A stretch of 64,000 nucleotides of DNA from UBA6107 sp964459385 (GCA_964459385.1 CAYWLG010000002.1:124001-188000), one strand, 5' to 3'. Positions 25,459 to 34,858 are shown, numbered from the stretch's first letter. Notes: a model not told the origin generated them from the sequence alone. Program-made: numbers and translations.

Positions 25459-26448
25459 CTATTCTTCTTTGAGTGGGGTGTGGGGCATGCTCTCGATGAG
25501 CCGCTCACGCAGGTCGGCGCCGGGGTTGAGACCGGCGGCTTCAAAGGCCAGCAGCACCGCGCCGAGAACGGGCGGCTGGTGGGTGCGCAAAATATTGGCC
25601 CCGGGTGCCAGGGCAAGCACCCCCTTCTTGAATTCTTCGCTGAGCAGCGGACTGCCGCCCCACATGCCGCCGATCTGCACCAGATCGAAATCAACCGCTT
25701 CGAAATGCAGTTTGCGAATCACCGCGCAGGCCAGCTCGCCCAGCTCCCGACCGGCCCAGCGTACCAGGTCGAGGGCCACCGGGTCGCCCTGACTGGCTAC
25801 CTCGAACACGAGCGGTGCATCTGCAGCCGTTAAAGCAAAGTTCTGGCAGGCAACCCCTTGCAGTAGTTCTTCGAGGTTGGCTACGTTAAATTTTCGGCAT
25901 AATACAGCGGTGAGGGCCGTATTGGGGCCACGACCGTTATAAGTATTGGCCAGCACGTTGTGCAGCTTGAAGATGAGTTCACTGGCACCGGCATTCTCTC
26001 CGAAGGCGTAACCGCCGCCGGTGACCATGCCGTAATGTTTGCGCTCGGGGTCCCAGCCGCGGCAGTTGCAGCCGGTGCCCGAAACCACGGCGATGCCCCA
26101 GCGGCGCAAAGAACCGGCCAACAACCCCAGATCGGTGTCGTTGACCACTTCGCTGGCGCCGCTGAGTTGCAGGGTATTGATCACGCGCAGGGTGGGCTCT
26201 CGCTCGATGGGCCAGTCATAGCCGGCCACGCCAAAACCGGAGCCGCTGATCTGATCCTTGCTGAGCCCGGCCAGTTTGAGGGCACTGTTCACGGCCTGAT
26301 GCAGATTGGCCTGAAAGCCTTCATAACCGACGGATTCATGGTTGCCGGGGCCGCTCTGGCTGAACCCGATCACTTTGCCGCTCTCGTCGGCGATCATGCA
26401 GTGGGTTTTGGTGCCGCCCAGGTCTGCGCCTAAAAAGTATGCGGTCAT
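25459..26448 (-). CDS. BadF/BadG/BcrA/BcrD-family sugar kinase (N-acetylglucosamine kinase-like)
   Basis: A TTG at 26460 overlapping the previous stop is possible, but the ATG at 26448 with AGAGGG just upstream is preferred. The 329-residue protein has the ASKHA-fold marks: phosphate loop 1 (LGADLGGTKTHC), a second loop (VVSGTGCNCRG) and GGGYAFGENAG. The family includes eukaryotic-type N-acetylglucosamine kinases and bacterial amino sugar kinases, as well as dehydratase activators. With neighbours for sugar uptake and cleavage, a kinase for an imported amino sugar is most likely. The usual D-x-G in the third motif is replaced by ENAG. Confidence 0.8.
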   Translation of the reverse strand: MTAYFLGADLGGTKTHCMIADESGKVIGFSQSGPGNHESVGYEGFQANLHQAVNSALKLAGLSKDQISGSGFGVAGYDWPIEREPTLRVINTLQLSGASEVVNDTDLGLLAGSLRRWGIAVVSGTGCNCRGWDPERKHYGMVTGGGYAFGENAGASELIFKLHNVLANTYNGRGPNTALTAVLCRKFNVANLEELLQGVACQNFALTAADAPLVFEVASQGDPVALDLVRWAGRELGELACAVIRKLHFEAVDFDLVQIGGMWGGSPLLSEEFKKGVLALAPGANILRTHQPPVLGAVLLAFEAAGLNPGADLRERLIESMPHTPLKEE

Positions 26449-26456
26449 AGGCCCTC

Positions 26457-27752
26457 TCAAGCCTGGAAGAAATGGGGCAGGTATTTTTTATTGGTATTGA
26501 GCAGGTCTTCCATCACGGCTGCCACATTTTCGGCATCGGGGCCGAGCGGATTGGCCAGCAGGGCCTGGTAGAGCAGGCCGCGGTCGCCGCTGACGGCAGC
26601 ACGGGCAGTGAGCAGCTCATAAGATTTCACCTGAGCGATCAGTCCAAAACAGGCATCAGGCAGGGGTTCGGCCGGCAGGGGATGCACACCCTGGCGGTCG
26701 ATCTTGCAGGGCATTTCGAGTACCCACTCTTTGGGCCAGCCGCTGACCGCGCCGTTGTGCACGGTGTTGACCACGTGGGTCTCGCCCAGGTCGTTATAGT
26801 GGGCGTTGATAAACTGGGTGGCCACGGTGGAATAGTAAGCGCCGCCGCGTTTCATCAGGTCATCGGGGGGAGCGGTCAGGGCCGGGTCGGAATACTCGCG
26901 CAGCAGGTCCTTTTCCACTTCCATCACCTCTTCAGCACGTGAAGGCGGCCATTTCTTTTGCAGCTCCAGCTTGTGGGTGGTGCTGTAAAAATACTGCAAA
27001 TAGTAATTGGGGATCATTTGCAGGGTTTCCACTAATTCGGGCGGGAACTCGGGCTCGTCCTCCTGGCGCAGTTCGGCCACATAGCCCTGCAAAATGGGCC
27101 CCCACATCTCTTCGCCGTCCACTTTGAAGCCGCGATGCCAGGTGAGGTGGTTCAGGCCGAGCGTGTTCAGTTCACAGCGGGCCGGATCCACTTTGCCGCC
27201 CAACTGTTTTTCGATGGCTTCGATCATGGTCATTTTGGTGTTGTAGGCCACATTGCAGACACCCACGGCGGGCACGTCGGGAGCGAACAGGCTGAGGGCC
27301 TGGGTGTTCAGCCCGGCTGGGTTGGTGAAGTTGACCAGCATGGCGCCGGGTGCCAGTTCGCGAATATCGGCGGCGATGCTGAGAATGACAGGAATGGTGC
27401 GCAGAGCCTTGGCCATGCCGCCAATGCCGGTGGTCTCCTGGCCAATGAGGCCGTGGCGCAGCCCCAGGTATTCATCCTCGCGGCGGGCGGGCATTTGCCC
27501 CACGCGCAGTTGGGTAATGACGTAGCTGGCGCCGCGGATGGCCTCACGCTGATCGGTGCTGAGCACCACCTTAAAGGGAGCTCCTTTGCTCTCGACCATG
27601 CGTTTGGCGAAACCGCCCACGATCTGCAATCGTTCTGGATCAATATCCATCAGGCAGAGTTCTGTAATGGGCAGACTCTGGGAACGCGTCAAAAAACCAT
27701 TTACCAATTCAGGGGTGTAGGTGGAACCCCCGCCAATTACTGTGATTTTCAT
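26457..27752 (-). CDS. Glycoside hydrolase family 4 (6-phospho-beta-glucosidase/ChbF-like)
   Basis: The 431-residue enzyme belongs to GH4, which uses NAD+ and a divalent metal in a redox-elimination mechanism. Visible are the Rossmann start KITVIGGGSTYTPELVNGF, the GQETTGIGGM segment, NFTNPAGLNTQAL, the metal-site Cys in GVCNVAYNT and the His in LGLNHLTWHRGF. These fit the phospho-beta-glucosidase/ChbF branch better than the alpha-glucosidase branch. GH4 members of this branch usually act on phosphorylated disaccharides brought in by a PTS, yet the importer here is ABC type, so the kinase gene next door may provide the phosphate. Confidence 0.88.
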   Translation of the reverse strand: MKITVIGGGSTYTPELVNGFLTRSQSLPITELCLMDIDPERLQIVGGFAKRMVESKGAPFKVVLSTDQREAIRGASYVITQLRVGQMPARREDEYLGLRHGLIGQETTGIGGMAKALRTIPVILSIAADIRELAPGAMLVNFTNPAGLNTQALSLFAPDVPAVGVCNVAYNTKMTMIEAIEKQLGGKVDPARCELNTLGLNHLTWHRGFKVDGEEMWGPILQGYVAELRQEDEPEFPPELVETLQMIPNYYLQYFYSTTHKLELQKKWPPSRAEEVMEVEKDLLREYSDPALTAPPDDLMKRGGAYYSTVATQFINAHYNDLGETHVVNTVHNGAVSGWPKEWVLEMPCKIDRQGVHPLPAEPLPDACFGLIAQVKSYELLTARAAVSGDRGLLYQALLANPLGPDAENVAAVMEDLLNTNKKYLPHFFQA

Positions 27753-27780
27753 AAAACCTCCAAAAAACGGTTAATTTATT

Positions 27781-28860
27781 TTACTTTTCAACGCCGGTGA
27801 TCACAATGCCTTGCATGAAGAAACGCTGGGCCAGCAGGAAAACGACCAGCGGCACTACCAGGGCCATCAAAGCCGTGGCCTGGATCAGGTTGGGATTGGT
27901 GGAGTGAATGCCGTTGAAGCGCGAGAGAGCCACCGAAATGGGCTGTGCATCGGGGTTGGTAGATAGGTAGATCATGGGGCCGTAAAAATCATTCCAGGCC
28001 CAGACGATATGAAAGACCGATACCGCCACCAGCACCGGCAGCGACTGGGGCAAAATGATCGACCAGAAGATGCGCAGCGGGGAGGCCCCATCCATCATGG
28101 CGGCTTCATCCATTTCGCGCGGGATGGTAAGGAAATACTGACGCAGCAGGAAGACGTCGTAGGCATTGGCGAAGAAGGTCGGCACAATGAGGGGCAGGTA
28201 GGTGCCCACCCAGCCGATCTTGAGGAAGAAGGTGTAGGTGGGGATGGTGGTCACTGCTGCCGGCAGGAAGATGGTGGAAATGAGCAGCGTGAAGAGGAAC
28301 CCGCGGCCGGGGAAGCGAAAGCGGGCAAAGCCGAAAGCGACCAGCGTGCACGAGAGCAGCGTGCCGATCTCGGTCATAATGGCATAAAAGAGGGTGTTGC
28401 CGAACAAACGCGGAAAGTTGATCAACTGCCAGACATCTGCAAAATTCTGCAAACGAGGTGCCCACTGCCAGGGCTGCTTGAGCGTGCGCCAGGCTCCCAG
28501 CCAGGTGATCTCGCCCGCGATCTTACCGCTGGGATCGACAAAAATGCTTTCTTCGCGGCCGGGCTTGAGCATGGCCAGCGTCTGTGTGGAACCGTCGGGC
28601 ATGGGCACAATATAGAGCTTCAGTTCCTGCCCGTTGTATTCATAGGTGGCCGGGGCCGCCGGCCAGATGGGTGCGTTGACCGCGCTCATCTGCTCGGGCG
28701 ATTTCATGGAGGTAAAGATCATGAAAAGGAAGGGAGAGAGATAAAGCGCCAGCAGGATCAGGCTGCCGCCGGTGACCAGAATGGCATGCAGTGTATTCTT
28801 GATCTTGCGGGTGCGGCGCAAGGCCGCCAGTCTGTTTTGATCGATCGTGGAAATGGTCAT
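27781..28860 (-). CDS. ABC sugar transporter permease (MalG/UgpE type) with extra extracytoplasmic loop
   Basis: The 359-residue protein has six predicted helices and the EAA loop (EMDEAAMMDGASPLRIFWSIILPQ), which contacts the ATPase. It is longer than a typical MalG-type permease (about 275-300 residues) because about 85 residues lie between helix 1 and helix 2 (about 50-135), with strands such as ELKLYIVPMPDGST and ESIFVDPSGKIAGEITWLG. That insert should face outside and may contact the binding protein. It forms an importer with the preceding permease and lipoprotein; no ATPase gene is present in the operon, so a shared MsmK-type ATPase encoded elsewhere is expected. Confidence 0.88.
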   Translation of the reverse strand: MTISTIDQNRLAALRRTRKIKNTLHAILVTGGSLILLALYLSPFLFMIFTSMKSPEQMSAVNAPIWPAAPATYEYNGQELKLYIVPMPDGSTQTLAMLKPGREESIFVDPSGKIAGEITWLGAWRTLKQPWQWAPRLQNFADVWQLINFPRLFGNTLFYAIMTEIGTLLSCTLVAFGFARFRFPGRGFLFTLLISTIFLPAAVTTIPTYTFFLKIGWVGTYLPLIVPTFFANAYDVFLLRQYFLTIPREMDEAAMMDGASPLRIFWSIILPQSLPVLVAVSVFHIVWAWNDFYGPMIYLSTNPDAQPISVALSRFNGIHSTNPNLIQATALMALVVPLVVFLLAQRFFMQGIVITGVEK

Positions 28861-28869
28861 GATTCTCTC

Positions 28870-29841
28870 CTATCGGGTGGTCTCGCCGGCGTAATAGACC
28901 CAGTATTTGGCCGTTTTGAACAGAATCAGGGTCACCAGCAAAATAATAATGAAGAGCACCCAGGCCAGCGCAGACCCGTAAGACATGTTCTGGAAGACGA
29001 AGAAGGTCTTGTAGAGATAGAGGTTGTAGAACATGGTGGCCCCGCCCGGCCGGCCCGTGCCGCTGTTGAGCACCAGAGGCACCAGGAAGAACTGGAACAG
29101 CTCCACGATGGCCAGTACCAGGGTGTAAAAGATGACCGGGGAGATCAACGGAAAGGTAACGTTGAAGAGGGTCGAAAACCAGCCCGCCCCGTCCACTTTG
29201 GCGGCGTCGTACAGCTCGGTGGGCACGTTTTGCAGGCTGGCCAAGAAGATGAGCATGCTGTTGCCAACGCCCCACAGCCCCATGATGACATAGGCCGGGT
29301 AGACCCAGGTGATCGAATCTACCCATTGGGGCGGGTTCTGCACGCCGATCCAGCGCAGGGATTCATTGATCCAGCCGGATTCAGGGTTGAGCATGCCGCC
29401 CCAGATCAAAACGGCGGCCACGAAGGGAATAATATAAGGAAGATAGAAAAGAGTGCGAAAGAGAGCCGGCGCTTTGAGATGGCGGTTATTCATCAGAAGC
29501 GCCAGTAACAGGGGCAGCAGAATGCCCACAGGCAGCGAGATCAGACCGAACTTGAGCACCACCAGCAAAGATTCTCCCACCTGCGGATCTTTGAGCAGGG
29601 TGATGTAGTTGGCAAAGTTGTTCCACTGCAGTGGCCCGTCCATCACCAGTTGCAGGTTGGTGAACGAGAAGACCAGAGACGCCCCCATTGGGATGAGAGT
29701 AAAGACAAGAAAGCCGACGATCCACGGGGCGATGAAGGCATAGCCGTGCAGGGCTTCGCGTTTTGCCAGCGGGGACAGTTTGCTCAGACGAGCCATTTTT
29801 TCGGTATTCTTTTGCCGGTTGAGTAATTCACCAATCGCCAT
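28870..29841 (-). CDS. ABC sugar transporter permease (MalF/UgpA type)
   Basis: The ATG at 29841 starts MAIGELLNRQ; the frame continues upstream through sequence encoded by a hairpin and is not likely translated. The 323-residue protein has six helices, beginning at YAFIAPWIVGFLVFTLIPM, and the EAA-type loop (VPTELYDAAKVDGAGWFSTLFNVTFPL). It pairs with the MalG-type permease 9 bp downstream. Confidence 0.9.
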   Translation of the reverse strand: MAIGELLNRQKNTEKMARLSKLSPLAKREALHGYAFIAPWIVGFLVFTLIPMGASLVFSFTNLQLVMDGPLQWNNFANYITLLKDPQVGESLLVVLKFGLISLPVGILLPLLLALLMNNRHLKAPALFRTLFYLPYIIPFVAAVLIWGGMLNPESGWINESLRWIGVQNPPQWVDSITWVYPAYVIMGLWGVGNSMLIFLASLQNVPTELYDAAKVDGAGWFSTLFNVTFPLISPVIFYTLVLAIVELFQFFLVPLVLNSGTGRPGGATMFYNLYLYKTFFVFQNMSYGSALAWVLFIIILLVTLILFKTAKYWVYYAGETTR

Positions 29842-29865
29842 TATCTGCCTGCCTGTTTGAGAATG

Positions 29866-29894
29866 CCGGGGTGAGGGGAAGCCCCTCACCCCGG
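29866..29894. promoter_or_regulatory. Intercistronic hairpin between binding protein and permeases
   Basis: A perfect 13-bp inverted repeat (CCGGGGTGAGGGG / CCCCTCACCCCGG) with a three-base loop lies between the lipoprotein and the first permease gene and has no T run. Such hairpins commonly protect the upstream message or reduce downstream expression, giving more binding protein than permease. Confidence 0.75.
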
Positions 29895-29933
29895 GTCGAG
29901 AAAATGTTACTTATCCGGTGCTTTGGATGCGGT

Positions 29934-31304
29934 TTATTGCTTCTTGTCGTAAATGGTTTGCAGATCCGCTTTGAGCTTGGCAATCTCATCATCCATGTTC
30001 AGTCCGTCCGTGGTCTGGATGAGGGTGGTGAAATCGTTGACAACCCGGTCGCGGGCTTCGAGGTAATTGGGAATGTAGGCCTCGAAGGAGGGGTTATCAG
30101 CATAGGCGACCCCATCCACGGCCACCTGGAAATCAGGCTTCCAGGCGTAATTGGCCTCGATGCCAGAGAGGTAATCGGTCTGGTCGGCGATGCGTGCCGG
30201 CATGGCACCGTAGGTGTTGAGCAGCTTGAGCGAAGCGTCGCCCAGCAGATAGGTGAGCACGGTGAAAGCTTCATCGGGGTGCTTGCTGGCCTTCATAATG
30301 CGGAAGGTATCGGCATTGAAGTTGGCAGTGACCTTGCTGTTGTAGGAAGGCACGATGCCCATGTCCCAGTTTTCGAGGGTGAGCTCAGAGTAATACCAGG
30401 TGTGGGTGAGGGCCATGGCAATGCGTCCACTGCCAAAGGCATCACCGGTGTTCATGTCGGCGCTCTCGATCACCGAGAGGTTGGGGATGAAGTGATACTG
30501 GAAAGTGCCATCATAGATCCACTTCCAGGCGGCGTCCCATTCGGGCGGAATCTGGGCCGTCTTGCCATCGGCGGCCACCAGGCTGCCGGCGCCGAAGTAA
30601 GAGCCCATAGCGCGGGCATCTTGATATTGGGGTACGTAGCCATATTGCACGATGTTGCTGGGGTCAAAATCGGCCTCGGTGGCGTTCTTGCCGTTGCCAT
30701 CCACGGTGAGCAGCATGCCCACCTGCCGCACGGTCTCATAATTCCATTCCGATTTCGTACCATCCGGCCAGACGTATTCATCGCCGTATTTGTGTGGCGG
30801 ATAGTTCAGCCCGGCTTCGTCAAAGAGGGGTTTGTAGTAGTACATGACCGAAGGATAGATGCCGAAGGGAATGCCCAACTGGCCTTCACCGCCGGTCTTG
30901 TAGAAATTGACGGCGCCCTCGTCATACTGGGTCAGGTCGTAGTTGTTCTTGGCAATCAGATCGGTCAGATCAAGCCACTGGCCGTGGAAGGACTCGGCGC
31001 CATCCACCCCCATTGGACCCACGATATCGGGGGGGTTGCCGCTGGCAAGTTCGGTGGCCAGGGTATCAAAGGCCGATTCGTAGGTGACAATCTCGGTGGT
31101 GAGATGAATGTTGGGTTGCGAGGCGTTAAAGGCATCCACCACTTCCTGCTCGGCGCTGAGCTGGTCGGGATCGGTGCCGGTGCCCAGGCCGATGAACCAG
31201 CGAATCTCCACCGGTTTTGAGGAGGAGGCGGTGCTGGCACAAGCGCTCAACACCATGCTCAGGACGATCAATACAACGAACACTGCGGTCAGTTTCTTTC
31301 TCAT
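29934..31304 (-). CDS. ABC sugar-binding lipoprotein
   Basis: The 456-residue protein begins with a lipoprotein signal (VLSMVLSAC lipobox, Cys at about residue 22). The mature part shows the family 1 solute-binding pattern: VEIRWFIGLGTGTD, EVVDAFNASQPNIHLTTEIV, DALATELASGNPPDIVGPMG (with minor differences), LTHTWYYSEL and SKHPDEAFTVLTYLL. It should capture an oligosaccharide outside the cell for the two permeases downstream. The start has AGGAGA upstream. Confidence 0.9.
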   Translation of the reverse strand: MRKKLTAVFVVLIVLSMVLSACASTASSSKPVEIRWFIGLGTGTDPDQLSAEQEVVDAFNASQPNIHLTTEIVTYESAFDTLATELASGNPPDIVGPMGVDGAESFHGQWLDLTDLIAKNNYDLTQYDEGAVNFYKTGGEGQLGIPFGIYPSVMYYYKPLFDEAGLNYPPHKYGDEYVWPDGTKSEWNYETVRQVGMLLTVDGNGKNATEADFDPSNIVQYGYVPQYQDARAMGSYFGAGSLVAADGKTAQIPPEWDAAWKWIYDGTFQYHFIPNLSVIESADMNTGDAFGSGRIAMALTHTWYYSELTLENWDMGIVPSYNSKVTANFNADTFRIMKASKHPDEAFTVLTYLLGDASLKLLNTYGAMPARIADQTDYLSGIEANYAWKPDFQVAVDGVAYADNPSFEAYIPNYLEARDRVVNDFTTLIQTTDGLNMDDEIAKLKADLQTIYDKKQ

Positions 31305-31323
31305 GGATTCTCCTTTATTTTAA

Positions 31324-31339
31324 TTCTGATTAATCAGAA
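31324..31339. promoter_or_regulatory. 16-bp perfect palindrome upstream of the sugar-binding lipoprotein gene
   Basis: TTCTGATTAATCAGAA is a perfect dyad 20 bp before the lipoprotein start and about 35 bp after the LacI-type gene. It could be an operator or part of a weak terminator. It does not match the CCGG-centred operator upstream of the LacI-type gene. Confidence 0.5.
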
Positions 31340-31374
31340 GTTTTAAAAAGTGAACAAAAGATGATCGAGAAGTA

Positions 31375-32388
31375 TTAAGCTGAACATCCACAGGAGTTGC
31401 GTAGCACAACCTCTGTGGGCAGAAGGGTGACGGAAACAACCGGTTCTTTGTTGATCAATTTCAAGATGTTCTCGGCGGCGATGGCGCCGACTTGTTCGGT
31501 GGGGGCGTGCACGGTGGTGAGGGGAGGGGTGAGGAAGGGGGTGATGCGCTGATCGTCGAAACCCACCAGTGAAACCTGCCCGGGCACGTCCAGGCCGGCC
31601 TCTTTGAGGGCCTGCAGGGCGCCCAGCGCCGACTCGTCATCGGCGGCGAACACGCCGTCGAACGTCTCACCGCGGGCGATGAGGGCGCGCATGGTTTCGA
31701 GCGCGACGAAACGGTCATAATCGCCGTGGGCGATCAGTGACTCGATCACGGGCAGGTCATGGTTGATCAGCGACTCGCGATAACCGGCCTCACGCCACTG
31801 GGAATCTTCGTTGTTTTCGGGACCGCACAAGAAAACGATGCGGCGGCGCTGATGCACCTCAATGAGGTGATCGATCAGCTTGCGGGCGCCGGCCTTGTTT
31901 TCGATCGACACCACCGGGATGGCCAGACCGAGGGGCGGCTCCTGATGGATGAGAACGATGGGGTGGCCTTTTTGGTGCAGTTCGCGCAGGGCAGTGGGAT
32001 CCAGCGCATCAATGAAAACCAGCAGCCCATCGGTGTTGCCGGGGCCCAGGTGACTGATGCGGGTGTTGTTGGGCTGGTTGCTGGTGAAAATGAGCAGGTT
32101 CAGGTTGTTCTTCTGGGTCACGCCGACGATGCCGTCCAGCAGCGGGGTGAAGAACTCGCCGCCGATGTTATCCACCACCAGGCCGATGTTATTGGTGCGG
32201 TTGGTGGCCAGGTTGCGCGCCACCGGGTGGGGGATGAAGTTAAGCTCCTGCATGGCCATCTGCACACGGTGCTCGGTCTCAGAAGCCAGCGGCGCGCTGC
32301 TGTTGATGTAGCGGCTGACGGTAGCCACCGAAACACCGGCCAGGCGGGCCACATCACGGATCGTAGAGGAGGATTTGGAAGTTGTCAT
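31375..32388 (-). CDS. LacI-family transcriptional regulator
   Basis: The 337-residue protein has an N-terminal helix-turn-helix (TIRDVARLAGVSVATVSRYI) with the hinge helix region (PHPVARNLATNRTNNIGLVV) and a periplasmic-binding-like effector domain ending in a Cys-rich SCGCSA. It lies directly upstream of the sugar operon on the same strand and probably represses it in the absence of an inducing sugar. Paired CCGG-centred dyads at its own start suggest autoregulation. Confidence 0.93.
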   Translation of the reverse strand: MTTSKSSSTIRDVARLAGVSVATVSRYINSSAPLASETEHRVQMAMQELNFIPHPVARNLATNRTNNIGLVVDNIGGEFFTPLLDGIVGVTQKNNLNLLIFTSNQPNNTRISHLGPGNTDGLLVFIDALDPTALRELHQKGHPIVLIHQEPPLGLAIPVVSIENKAGARKLIDHLIEVHQRRRIVFLCGPENNEDSQWREAGYRESLINHDLPVIESLIAHGDYDRFVALETMRALIARGETFDGVFAADDESALGALQALKEAGLDVPGQVSLVGFDDQRITPFLTPPLTTVHAPTEQVGAIAAENILKLINKEPVVSVTLLPTEVVLRNSCGCSA

Positions 32389-32394
32389 AATAAT

Positions 32395-32419
32395 GTAACC
32401 GGTTACTGAAACCGGTTAC
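32395..32419. promoter_or_regulatory. Paired LacI-type operators
   Basis: GTAACCGGTTAC (perfect 12-bp dyad, 32395-32406) is followed after one base by GAAACCGGTTAC (one mismatch, 32408-32419). Centres are 13 bp apart. The central CCGG fits LacI-family sites, and the location 7 bp upstream of the LacI-type start codon points to self-control. Confidence 0.8.
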
Positions 32420-32690
32420 ATTATAGCAATAAGGAATGAAGAAAGTCAAGTAGGAAAAAACAAGAATTGAAAAAATAGATCTACTCAGCAGTATTGTTTG
32501 CGATTATTTCCAGCAAGTTTTGAGAAATTGTTTTGATCAGGTCTGGAAACGTCGTGTCCATTGCTTTCGCGTGGGGGAGTATTTGTAACTTGAACACCAG
32601 AATGATTCGTTAATACTGGAGGGTAATCCCGCGGTATTTCATCCAATGAGAGTGCATTTTGCTGGAAGGGTTTCTTTCGTTGGGAATTTT
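32420..32690. other. Gene-free stretch
   Basis: No credible coding frame or RNA gene was seen between the LacI operator and the DUF998 gene. It must contain the LacI promoter, but no strong boxes stand out. Confidence 0.5.
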
Positions 32691-33272
32691 TCAGAATTTA
32701 TGCCATTGAGAAACGAATAGCCAGATAAGGCTTACGAGATACAAACTTCTTTGGACCAACCCTTTGCCAATACTGATCATTCCATTTTCTGCGAGTCCAA
32801 AAAACAGAGAAATTCCCATAACCAGAATCAGGAACACCAGATGAAAGAGTTTTTCTTGCACAGACCCCGCGGCTATTAAATACCAGAGTATCGCCAAACT
32901 GAGACAGATGCCTGCGATCATTGCAAAAAAAGAATGAATCCTTGCTTCAGAAAGCGAATAGCTGATCGTTTCATCGATGGGTCGTTCGCAATAAAAGCCT
33001 GTCACGAGAATGGCTGTTCCATACAGCATGATCAAAATATCCGGATAATTGATACTTCGCAATTCAACGAACTTCAAAATCAATCCAATATTCAGTAAGA
33101 TGCCAAAGCCGATGAACCCGGACTGCATGATCCATTTATATCTGTGGGTTTGTGAAGCTAACTCGCTTATCGTGTTTTGAGTCCATTCATAGCCGGGTTG
33201 AGTAAAAAAATGGGAAATAATAATCACTGCTACGAAGTAAACGATTGATAATGCTACGGTCTTTATATACAT
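32691..33272 (-). CDS. DUF998 family membrane protein
   Basis: The ATG at 33272 follows GGTGGAG; the frame opens four codons earlier. The 193-residue protein has six hydrophobic helices and the DUF998 opening pattern (YFVAVIIISHFFTQPGY, then TISELAS). Function of the family is not established. It stands between the LacI-type regulator and the broken GT87-like gene on the same strand. Confidence 0.78.
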   Translation of the reverse strand: MYIKTVALSIVYFVAVIIISHFFTQPGYEWTQNTISELASQTHRYKWIMQSGFIGFGILLNIGLILKFVELRSINYPDILIMLYGTAILVTGFYCERPIDETISYSLSEARIHSFFAMIAGICLSLAILWYLIAAGSVQEKLFHLVFLILVMGISLFFGLAENGMISIGKGLVQRSLYLVSLIWLFVSQWHKF

Positions 33273-33336
33273 TTTCTCCACCATTAATTTTTAGCGTCTG
33301 GAATTTAACCTATATCGAATCACTTCTTTCTTGCAT

Positions 33337-34662
33337 TCACAAAGGCATATCCGATTGTGGAACTACATGAGAATTCTCGGGGCGAAATCTGTAGGCAGTC
33401 AACAAAAAGAGAAGATTCAAGATCAGCCCGGCCCCTCCGATCATCAACCCGCCATAGCCGGAAGGCAATTGAAGCCCAAAGGGAGAGGCAAGTGCCTTAA
33501 TGAGGATGGCAGCAAACATCATCGTTGGGAGCAGGAGAATCCACAGGTCAATCAGGCTTTTTTGTATCGACTGATTAAAGAGCCCCCAGAGCAAAAAGGG
33601 GATATAGATCATTGCCAGATGGCTGTGTGAATGCCAGGTGAACGCTCCGGTGGCTGCGAAGATGCCGAACACTGCCATGACCCAGGCGGGGCTGCCAAAG
33701 GCAGGTTTCTTATGCACAAGTAAAAGAACCAGCACCAGCGTCCCTGCCATACCAACGGCGGTGACGATCCAACCGAGGTGGGTGGAGAACAAATTGTTCA
33801 ACTGCACTCCAAGCATGCGCCAATTCATCATGGTTTCGGGTGAGTTTGAGGCAATACCAGGTACGAATTTTATCCACAGATTGATCATTGAAAGGAACCC
33901 CTGCCAGCCTTGCAGCATAAAAGAAATTGCCAGAATGCCCAGACCAGAAGCCAGAAAACCCAGAATCGTTTTCCAGTTTTTCAAGAGGAACAGCGCAGGA
34001 AGAATGAGGACAAGGATTTGTGGTTTGATAAGTAAAAAACCAAGCCAGAGGCCACCCAAGAAGGGTTTTTGCTTAATAGCCGCTCTCATAAACTCTCCGG
34101 CACAGATGAGCAATAACACCTCCACTTGCCCATAATAGAAATTTTGAATAACCGCAAACGAAAGCAAAACGCCAATCATCATACGCTTTTCGCTGGACGA
34201 AAAATTATTCTGCGGGTGAATTTTGTGAACAAAAAAGATCAGATAAGCGACCATGACGAACAAATTCAGGATTGACCATATCCAGTAGCCAGTACCCGCC
34301 GCGAAAATGGCGAATAACTAAAAAGGAAGGACAAAGAAAGAAAAGAGTGCACAGGGGAACACTATGAACTGGCCAACGACACTGCCCTGGTGGGTGAGCG
34401 CATCGGCTTGAACAGCGGCAAGCGATTGAATATCATAAATGTGTGAATACCCCAGCTCATTGGCAATTTTTCCGGCACTCCAAAAGGCAAGAAAATCGCT
34501 GCCAACGCTCACCAATAAAGCGCTGCTCGTCAGTGCAAAAATGAATTGAACAGCATAGAATGCAAATATCGTCACAAAGGCCAAGCGTTTCCAGCCCTCT
34601 GTGGTGAGATTGGAGAAAGGAACATGTATTTTGCGGGGGTTGGCCTGGTCTTGGTTGGTCAT
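33337..34662 (-). pseudogene. GT87-like (DUF2029) mannosyltransferase gene interrupted by an amber codon
   Basis: Two open frames, 34662-34318 and 34317-33337, are in the same frame and separated only by TAG at 34318-34320. Read through, the protein has a short cytoplasmic head, a first helix, the GSDFLAFWSAG segment typical of GT87 (catalytic Asp region), and many helices to the C terminus (SFAVIQNFYYGQVEVLLLICAGEFM). The join region (VLPF, stop, LFAIFAAGTGYW) continues a membrane helix, so the codon was probably sense before. It is either a recent nonsense mutation, a sequencing or assembly error, or read through. Family members transfer mannose from polyprenol-phosphate carriers at the membrane. 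Confidence 0.75.
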
Positions 34663-34858
34663 TGTAAATTACCAAATTTGCCGATTTTAGCGTGAGAAGC
34701 TGACATGATTCCTCCCCAAATTGAATGAACACAGATTGTCTGGTTTCAGGCGAGCGCTTTTTGACTGGAAATTGGCTGCGCATTCCATTCTGCGTTCTAT
34801 GTCCGCCCACTTGACTGATATCATTATATATTGGAAAGGCTAATTGATCTTGCCAAGA

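Noticed and set aside
28009..29508. Plus-strand frame of 499 codons over the permease genes
   Set aside because: Very polar, Gln/Gly/His/Arg-rich composition typical of a shadow frame; both permeases on the other strand have clear motifs.
29871..31220. Plus-strand frame of 449 codons
   Set aside because: Shadow of the sugar-binding lipoprotein, which has a lipobox and family motifs.
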